The position numbers were made by a program, and so were the translations under genes. From Holothuria scabra (Eukaryota > Echinodermata > Holothuroidea > Aspidochirotida > Holothuriidae), in the NCBI GenBank assembly GCA_037179385.1, contig CM074185.1, forward strand, positions 12,284,866 through 12,348,865: a DNA stretch of 64,000 nt. The letters run 5' to 3'. The notes under the pieces were generated by a model that was not told where the DNA came from, did no database searches, and worked only from the letters and a program-made list of their open reading frames with translations. Positions 55,845 through 64,000 of this stretch are shown in pieces. Within the stretch, counting starts at the first letter, position 1; the number at the start of each line of letters is the position of its first letter.

Positions 55845-58754
55845 CTTAATGACTAGATATAAATGTGGGTCGTTTGCAATAATGTATTCGTATGAAGTTT
55901 CACACATTACCTGTAGAATTTTGTATAACATGCCAGCTAGTATAAATTTGGCAATATGTTTTCATGATGGTCAGCTACAAGAATAATTGCCTATCTACAG
56001 CTGCCATTGCCGACCAGTGTGGGAACAGAATCATGTACAGTACATGATTTTGGTGGATCACCTTTTAAGAAAAAAATTTATTTGAGTTAATTATTTTTAG
56101 GGGTTGGGTAAAAGTTGGAAGGGAAGTGTTCTGCATAAAACAGCCTTTCAAGTTAAGTGTGTGTGAATTTTTTACGAAACTGGGAAAACAGCAAGTTGGA
56201 AGTAACAGGGTCATGCAATAGGTTTAGACTTTTGAGGGTTTTATGTGTTGCTCATGACAGTTGGACAACTGCAGGTACAGTAAAGAGCACATAAATTACC
56301 TGAAGTGTACTTCTAGTCGAGAGAATAGTGTAGTGGTAGTAAAATGAATGTTGTTATCCAACTCTATTGTCATAGCTCATTCGATTGTAGAGATATTAAA
56401 TGTTGAAATTTATTCACCGTAAACAAAATGGTCCATTGTGCCGTGGTATGTGGCTTTCTTTGTTTTCCTTTGAGTTTATAAATGAAGTGAATGCTTCCTG
56501 TTTGCATTTATAGTTTGTTTTACAGAAAAAAACTTTTAATTACATCACCCTACAAGAATAAATGTGCTTTCACATATTGGTACAAGGTGAATTAACTTTC
56601 AGAAAAACAAAGCAATACAAAGATTGTAATTTGAGTAGTACAACAATGACATCAAATTATTACACAATGTACCATTTTAAATTGAGTGAATAAACTTCAA
56701 CATTTCATGCATGTCTCAGATCAGGAATGCCCTACAGTGGCTATGAAGATGGGGGTTGGACTGTTTGAATTCATTTTGCATGCTCTATGATATATGTTTT
56801 TGAAATTTGGTACACTTCATATTTCCTTTTTGCACTTCATAGTTTGACAGTTGCCGAATTATTATGACTAAGTGTCTATTCCATTGTAAGATGTTAATCT
56901 CAGAATCTCTACATGGACAGAGCATACTGCACTAACGTCCTATGCATAGATTGTCACTACCACACATGTGAGTATAAGCTTGGCAATAAGTTGGCCTGCT
57001 ATGGTTTTGTAAGTGTAAAATTTTGGACTTGCTCAAGTAGTCGAAATCAACAGATTTTTAAGGATACTTGATTTTTTTTCTCTTTTTTTTTTATTTTTTG
57101 GGAAGTAATCAAAGGTCAAAAGTACTACATGGATTGAAGAAATATGATATTTTTTCCTTGTTCAAGTCTAAATTTGTATGAAATGTTCTAGATCCATGTA
57201 GTCAAATCAAACAAAATAAAGATTCACATCTTTTTTTTTTTCGGTTTTATTGATGGCGGCCTTTTAGGTTATCAGATCCTCTGTCCATGTATATAGAAAG
57301 CCGGCGTAAATAAAGCCCAGCATGAGGCACTGTGTAGGCATTACTTTTCAATAAGGCATCTTTTGTAGCACACACAGGATGATGGGAAATGTCAAGGGTC
57401 ATGGGGGATATGCAAACTTCAAGTTCATTGAAATGTGTACAATACGTAATGCAATATATTGTTACTACGATAATACTTTAAGTTGTCTTTAATACATGTC
57501 CCAAATTATCTATATTACAATATGGATAATGAAGAACGTAGTGAAGTCACCCTGGACTAATTTCAGAGGTGAAAAGTGCCATAGATAAGGATTGTAAAGC
57601 AGATCAGAGCCATAAAATGTTGAAAGTGACCAAGGCCGAAGGCAGTTAGTAGGGCTTGCTTATGCTGCGTTTCACTGGTATTTTGAATCTACACCTGTCA
57701 GTGAAATAATAAGGGATACACTTCGATTGAGAAGGATGAAATACGGTTAGACCTTTATTTTCTCCCTGTACGTAACCCTATTCCCCACACACTTTCTGCA
57801 TCTTCCCCCATTCCTGCTATCCATTGCACAATCCCTACCTGCTGAGGTGGCAGCACAGTACAAAGCTTACTAACATACAGGTACTACTTGTAAAGCATGC
57901 TGAAACAGTCACTGAGTACAGAAAACTATTGAAATTAAATGGGATACTACTTCACATACATAATGGTATGCTATTTCCCCAAATGAATTTCAAAGTATCA
58001 TGTTCTGAGTTCTTAATTATAAGCCACACAAGATTAATGTAGGAGAGAGTATAAAACCTTACGTTTTGGTACACATTCTCTATTAGGTAGGCCTACTTGG
58101 TTGATGAAGCACAGAATTTGTTAAGTAGCGATTTCACTGCAGGCATTTATTTTCTTTAAGTATTTGCATAATTTCAGGGTATGAAGGATAATGCTCTACT
58201 TCCCTGAATGACACCCCATTAATCAACAATTATTGAGCAAACTGTGCCAAATTTCAGCATTTTGATATATGCCCAGTGTTGGTGAGATTTAATTTTACTG
58301 AACTTTTTTAAGAGTGTACTTATAGGAAGACTTAGGGATGTGAGATATTGGCCCATGGATACTGTAGTTAGTATAGGTGCATACTGTTCAAACTATTTAA
58401 TCCTACCAGTGGCTTGTTCAATGGATTTAGTATGTATATGGCTCATTTGTTTATTTTACTTGAGCTTTGTTCATCTGAAGTTAATTGCTTTCGAACTATA
58501 TAGCTAGGGCATATCTCCAAACTGCTGCATAAATCACATGACTTTTGGACAAAGATGTTATCATATCATTTGGAGATATGGCACTGAGAGATTTTGCTGT
58601 ATCATGCTTTTTGTAGCTCATTAACATGACATGGCTAAATTACTGTACAGTTGTTGCTATAGGTGTCCCTGACAGTCAACAATAATCTGAATCTGCAGTA
58701 TGATAGCATGCTCATCACTTGGTTTGCATAGGCAGCTTACCTTTACAGGGTCTG
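55845..58754. other. Intergenic, nothing recognised
   Basis: AT-rich sequence with short open frames and homopolymer T runs. No domain-like translation and no repeat match to the rest of the window. Confidence 0.4.
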
Positions 58755-59018
58755 CTCTATAGTCCCCAGTCTCATTGGTCCCCCATTTACTGTAGCGTAA
58801 TTGGTCTCATTGCTCCCCTATCTCATTGGTCCCCCACTTATTATTTCGTGTCATCGGTCCCCCGTCTCATTAGTTCCCCCGGGTTAGGGTTAGGGGACCA
58901 ATGAGGCAAGGGACTAATGTGACGGGACTAATGAGACGGGGACTAATGAGACGGGGGGCGGGGACTAATGAGAGGGGGACTAATGAGACGGGGGACTATT
59001 GAGATGGGGGACTATAGA
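58755..59018. repeat. Palindromic minisatellite with a TTAGGG centre
   Basis: The left arm has units such as GTCCCCCATCTCATTGGT and the right arm the complement, units such as GGGACTAATGAGACGGG. The centre is GGGTTAGGGTTAGGGG (about 58884-58899). The outer ends TATAGTCCCC / GGGGGACTATA are also inverted. Arms differ in unit number. Confidence 0.82.
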
Positions 59019-60394
59019 CATTATCCCCTCTTTACTAGGGGTGGTTTGTTTGCCTTTTTTGTTATTGCTTTGCATTTGCTGTTGTTGTTCTTGTTATGTC
59101 TCTCTCTCTTCATGTCACATTCTCTCCAAAAGATCAGCTGACCCAAGATCTCTGGACAAAATCTTGATACATGTCATTGTCTTCCTGTTCACACCATCTA
59201 CTTAAGAAACAAAGTTTGTCTGCAAAATGTCTAACCTTAGTTGCTAGTAGAAGCACGCCTGGTACCTAGTAATACTAATGGACTTTAAATTCAAACACAC
59301 CAGTATGAAAATGCCCATTTACTGAGATATTTAAAGTAAATAAACCTGGCAAAAATAGGTCTTTTAAATGGGTGTACAGTATGTGTTATGTTGGAGCTTG
59401 CAGTATTGCTAATATGGCAGGTACAACATTGACATTGTACTGCATACCTTGAAACAGTTGCACAGAACTTTTACAATGTTTAAGATTGTTCGTCTCTTGT
59501 GCAAAATAAAAATCTAACGGGCGTGGTAAGCAATAATTCTATTAGATAATTTTTTACTAATAATGAAAAATGAATCAGTGAGAGGAACTTATCCTATTTT
59601 GATTGACAAACAAAAACTCTTATGCCTGTTAGTAGTTCCTACTGTACCACCGTAGCTGTGATTCTGTGGGGTGTAGATTGTATCGTAAGACCCCATCATC
59701 CCTTGCGTGCCACGGATACGAAACTGCTTATTTTCAATGCTCAGTGTAATTGTCATTACATTAACTATCAGACAGGTGCATGAAAACATGATGAAGCATT
59801 TGCTCCTACATAAAACTGTTCTATCAGTATTATTAAAACATCTCACTTAATTTCATCTGAAACTCTCTAGTTCAGTGAGGACACATAATGCAAACTTCAC
59901 ATGAGATGCAGATACTGAAACTTTCACAACAAAGATCTTTATTGGCAGAGAATGTAATAATTTAGTGTTCTTAATTTGCGTAGCAATTTTCCTTTTTCTG
60001 GGCTCCTCAAGCTTGAAAATCATCAAAAACCCGATATTTTATGTACTACCTCTTGAAGGCAATTTTGTATTTGTATTACAATTTCTCCATTTTGTACAAA
60101 ATCATCAGATACCCAGATATTTTATGTACATACTACCTCTTCTACACAATTTTGCATTTTTGTAACAATTTCTCCATTTTGTGTAGCAAAATGAGATATG
60201 ATGCTGGATAAATTATTCTCTCGAGGACCAGATTTATATGCCAGTTACTAATTGTGGTGTTTGTTAACATTCCACAAGACTAAACTGGCATTAAGATCTA
60301 ATTAGGTCCACAAGACGGAATGTCTGGGAGATTGAGTATAAAAATGATAAAGTATCTGTGCAGACTGAAAGAAAGAAGATGTGAATGGACAAAT

Positions 60395-60520
60395 GCAAAA
60401 ATCTAAAAGGTCTATGAGACTGAAAAGTTGTAATTGTAAAGTTCACAGTTTTTAATTACATTCTCAGGGAGCAATTTGGTCTGATGAACCCTATCACAGT
60501 TTTGGTCTCACAGACCTTCA
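60395..60520. repeat. Relic of the GAGACTGAAA inverted minisatellite
   Basis: GGTCTATGAGACTGAAAA on the left and GGTCTCACAGACC on the right resemble the two arms at 31765-32105, in much reduced form. Confidence 0.4.
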
Positions 60521-60598
60521 GCGTCGTACACTGTGACCTTTGACTCCATGACTGTATAGATTAGTTACAGTTTTATGGTCCAGTTTCTAATGTATCAA

Positions 60599-60744
60599 GA
60601 GGCTTTTGAAACATGACCTCATAAGACTCCCCTATTTGGAGTAGTACATGTTAGTTGTAGATCACATTTAGCACAATGTCATGTGTATTTGTCATGATTG
60701 TCCTCTCGCATGGCGAATTCGTGACGTACAGTAATTGCAGTCTC
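60599..60744. mobile_element. TA-type MITE, decayed copy
   Basis: Shares AGAGGCTTTTGAAACATGAC, GTACATGT(A/T)A, TGTGTATTTG and GTGACGTACAGTAATTGCA with 23151-23364. Its CRE-like site is mutated (TGACCTCA). Confidence 0.6.
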
Positions 60745-61371
60745 TATAGCAACAAAACACAAAGGAAGAATGGTATTAAACAACAATACAGAACCTAGGA
60801 GAACAGAAATCTAAGAATGATTTGTGCCAATTTTCCTGTAGACTCTGTTACTCTGATGTTTGAAGGATAAGCATTTTAAGAATATCAGCAAGATTATACC
60901 TTTTTTAAGAAAAACATTTCAAGCTTTTATACTGTATGATATGACATACATATTTAATAAATATACATACATTCAGGGAACACAAATGCTATGTGCCCTT
61001 TATTTGCCATATAATGAGTTCACCTCTTGGATCACAAATTTGACCTGAGCTCATTATTCATATACTGTATGGTGGGCCTATTATATGTGTATCTTACTTT
61101 TGATGGTTTTTTTATTAAAGTTTTCTTTTTAAAAAATTTCTGATTACAGTGTTAACAATTTTATAAAATGTCAAGGTATGTTCAGTATATGGAACATTAA
61201 ATAAAATTTTCAGAGCAATATCATCAAATTTTATATTCAAATTGTAGGACTCTAAGGAGTGCTTACCTAAAAAAAAACAGCCTATATTAGGCCTTTAAGA
61301 TACTATTTGTACTTCAGCTTTAAAATATACATGACTGTGTAATATTCTATTATTTTTTTAAAGGCTGTTGG

Positions 61372-61712
61372 CCATTATTCGTCACCCCAGACAGTTTCAA
61401 TTCTCCCAACCCACTTACTGCCCATGAGCCACAACTGGAAAAATGGCCATTGCCTGCTCGACTTCAAACATTAGGTTGGAAAGTGACCCAAAAACTTCAT
61501 CTTACTAACTTATTACCGAGCCCCTCCCACAGCTCTCTAAAAGTCATCCTTGTCCAGACACAATCTCAGCTCATCACTTCAAGGCATATTCTGTGAGCAT
61601 GCAAGGCCCTGATGTGTAATCAAAACACTCTCAGTGCATGCTGTGTATTATGAGCTCCATTTTTTAGGAATTTGAGGTCAACCAAAGAGCTGGAAGGAAG
61701 AGTGACAGCCTT
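61372..61712 (+). mobile_element. MITE-A copy 8 with SINE insertion
   Basis: TTAA on both sides (61368-61371 and 61713-61716). Ends AGGCTGTTGGCCATTATTCG and AGAGTGACAGCCT. A SINE piece at about 61417-61512 splits the family sequence between CCCACTTACT and AGCCCCTCCCAC. Confidence 0.8.
61417..61512 (+). mobile_element. 5'-truncated SINE nested in MITE-A
   Basis: GAGCCACAACTGGAAAAATG, CATTAGGTTGGAAAGTGACC and CTTCATCTTACTAAC match the 3' half of the SINE at 47330. ACTTACT before and ACTTATT after may be the target duplication. Confidence 0.65.
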
Positions 61713-61763
61713 TTAAGACCAAACAATTTTTCATTTAAAGTGAAGTAAGTTAGATGAAGTAAT

Positions 61764-61985
61764 TACAGCCCAGATTCCAACCTATTGGTTCAAGTCGTGC
61801 CAACTTCGGCCTTTTCTCCAGTTTTGGCTCACTAGTTTGTTTTCCCTACTCCAGTGCTTAAGCGTAACATCACAAACAATAATAGTAGGTTCCAGTTTTT
61901 ACAGCCTTTGTTATGACTCAACCTGGGAATAGAACCTGGTCTGCAGCGTGAGAGGCAGATGCTCTAACGCTAGACCAAACTCAGA
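61764..61985 (-). mobile_element. tRNA-derived SINE, copy with best-preserved head
   Basis: On the minus strand TGGTCTAGCGTTAGAGCATC (A-box) and CCAGGTTCTATTCCC (B-box) are close to a eukaryotic tRNA. They are followed by the SINE body and a tail reading GAACCAATAGGTTGGAATC. The non-tRNA body of about 150 bp shows it is a SINE. Confidence 0.75.
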
Positions 61986-64000
61986 CTAGTCACATTCCAA
62001 AAGTGAAAGGTTACCTGTTGTCATTGTGTCTAGCAAATGACCAATGTACAAGTTATTATCAAAACACTGAATCAAGAATGAAACTTCAATACAGGTACAG
62101 TAGCATGACTCTTTCCTGTCCTCTGCTTTCAGCTGCCTTTACTTTTTCCACTTGATGCACTTACCAATTGCATGATACACCCTTTGAACTTTAGGCAAGG
62201 TGGGCCAATGAACATTAAGAGTGTGGAACATCTTTGTGCATTGATGCACCCTTAACCCCTCCATCACACACTTGGGTCAGACAGTGTTCCTTGCAATTGA
62301 CAAGTGCATTAACTTTTCATGTTGGAAACGTTTGCAGTCTTCTATCTTTTCCTTGAATTAGATAAAATATAAAACTGGTAAAATTGGAGTCTAGAGAAAA
62401 GGCTTTTATGTTAATTTTTACCTGTTCTTGTTTTCCAAGACAATATTTCCTATTTTCCCAATTAGGGCACTCCTAGCCAGTGGCATGGAGAATAGTTATG
62501 CATTCTTACAGAAGTCTGAGGGGGGGGACTATAGGAATTCCAACTATACCTGACTCAATGGTAACTTTTATCCTGTGCAAATGATCTAATTTTAACATAA
62601 AAGGTACTTACTTGCTGGAAGAATCATGATTTGTAAGATGTGTCAAAAAAATGTGTTCAATTTGTTCAATTTATTAACTGTTAGGGGGGGGGGGGTTTGT
62701 TAAGAAGGAAGGGGGAAGAAAGGGAAGATTTGGGTGTTCAGAGATACAACAAATCTGTTTTATACCTACCTTTATTTTGTCAACATGTAGATTGCTTGAC
62801 TTATCTCAGGCTTTGAATATTCATGTCCGTCCAATGGTGCATACAAATAGTATATATATGCACATTGCCAGGTCCTCTAGCCAACTGTCAACTGTTTGTT
62901 GTTGTACTAATCACACTTTGCCTTTGGAACATGACAAAATGCAGTTCTTCAGAATAAAATCGATGATACATCTAATACAGCCACTTATTCTTTGTCATTT
63001 TTGTATTTCTCTTCTATTCACATTTTCACATCACTTCACTAGTTAAGATGGACTAGATGAAATATTCATCAACAGATCAAGTTTTCACAAAATACTGTAG
63101 CAGGTTTGCTAAATCGAGGTGAAAAAGTAGCCTACTTTAGGAAGAAGGTCAACTAGTAGACTGAAAGTATTCACCTAACCCCAACTTACATGTATAAACT
63201 TTGCATAATTAAATGTGTCCTAAAGTGAATTTATTTTGAGGGTTAAAATAAGATTCGGCTTGCCCCTCACCATGGTGACACTTGTGCCAAGCTCATGCAT
63301 ATTTCATCTAACCAGCATCAAATTGACTCCAGTTGACCTACAAAACTGATTTTAAACTGCTGCATCCACAACTTCATAAGATAAACCTATCGGGCTTTGT
63401 CAATATTCCCAAAAATCATTGTTCTCAGGATTCCCCAGACTGGAAACATATTTTCAATAAATTTCTGAGTAAAATTCTGGTATGCACAATTGATTCCAAC
63501 TGAGGCCATTATAGTTCATTGTGTAACTAAAATTGTTTGCAGAGCAACTGATGCAACTAATTTTAATGGCAAGGCACCAGGAGAGTTGCAAGAAAGCCAG
63601 AGTAACCCAGAGAAAAAAAGCATACCTCTGTGATGACTCCCAGTCTGATCTATGGCTTTAGCATGTTCATAACAAAAACTTCATTCTTCTATGGGCTAGC
63701 TATATTCTCATGCATGCAGAGGGCAGATCCCTTGAGCAATTGGCATAAAAACATAAAAATGGCACAAATGGATGGGATTTTAAGTACTAAGGCTACAGTA
63801 TTTCTAAAATTCCATGGCTCTGACAATTAAAATTTGCCTTTTTTAAAACACCTGCATGCAGATGTATTTGGTAGTAGCATTTTTAATTTTCAAACTGCCC
63901 AAACTTTTTTTATATGAGCTCCAAACATCCATTTCCCAATCTGATTGTGCCTTCCCACTCCCAGAAGGCTGTGCATGTCCTGACACCCATGCATCTTCCT
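61986..64000. other. Intergenic, nothing recognised
   Basis: No exon or repeat family identified. Contains poly-G runs near 62520 and 62685. Confidence 0.4.

Noticed and set aside
58884..58899. Interstitial telomere sequence
   Set aside because: Only two TTAGGG units, and they sit at the centre of a palindromic minisatellite; not evidence of a chromosome end or fusion.
61920..61985. Possible tRNA gene on the minus strand
   Set aside because: A- and B-boxes are good, but the anticodon arm does not fold properly and the sequence continues into the SINE body.

Overview
The window is animal nuclear DNA: AT-rich, with spliced genes, long introns and dense short interspersed repeats. The protein sequences and repeat types (tRNA-derived SINEs, LINE reverse-transcriptase remnants, TTAA- and 8-bp-TSD MITEs, GGTCA-rich minisatellite elements, a sea-urchin-TU-like foldback element, TAGGCCTA-rich patches) suggest a marine invertebrate deuterostome, most likely an echinoderm. 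That assignment is inference; no species marker was seen.

Four protein-coding genes can be supported. (1) PRPF38B, plus strand, 2456-19927, eight coding exons with consensus splice sites and consistent phases, encoding a 408-residue spliceosomal protein with a PRP38 domain and an arginine/serine-rich tail. (2, 3) Two tandem, minus-strand, closely related SLC35G1-like transporters of the drug/metabolite transporter superfamily, 25192-26304 (370 aa) and 34781-35884 (367 aa). Each coding region lies in one exon and is preceded by an intron ending 41 bp upstream of the start codon. (4) A more diverged SLC35G1-like paralogue on the plus strand, 50105-51211 (368 aa), with a likely poly(A) signal at 51597. 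Genes 2-4 form a local paralogue cluster. No functional link between it and PRPF38B is visible.

Everything else is intronic or intergenic and is largely mobile-element derived. 1-2437: PRPF38B upstream region with MITEs. 2615-19767: PRPF38B introns, including a nested transposon stack (14651-17990) and a 570-bp TTAA element (12642-13211). 19928-25190: a 62-bp tandem array starting just after the PRPF38B stop, then relic repeats. 26346-34780: MITE-B and MITE-A copies, a 726-bp hAT-like element, an inverted minisatellite. 35926-50048: Helentron-like element, LINE and SINE pieces, piggyBac-like and hAT MITEs, a GC-richer patch near 43.5-44.0 kb. 51212-64000: hAT MITE, 1.7-kb Helentron-like element, a 1,733-bp foldback palindrome (53772-55504), MITE-A copies, a palindromic minisatellite (58755-59018), SINEs; the last 2 kb look plain.

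The strongest candidates for a less-described system are the giant foldback element and a Helentron-like family whose internal repeat unit carries a direct-repeat-1 nuclear-receptor motif. One copy of that family ends 10 nt upstream of a transporter splice acceptor.
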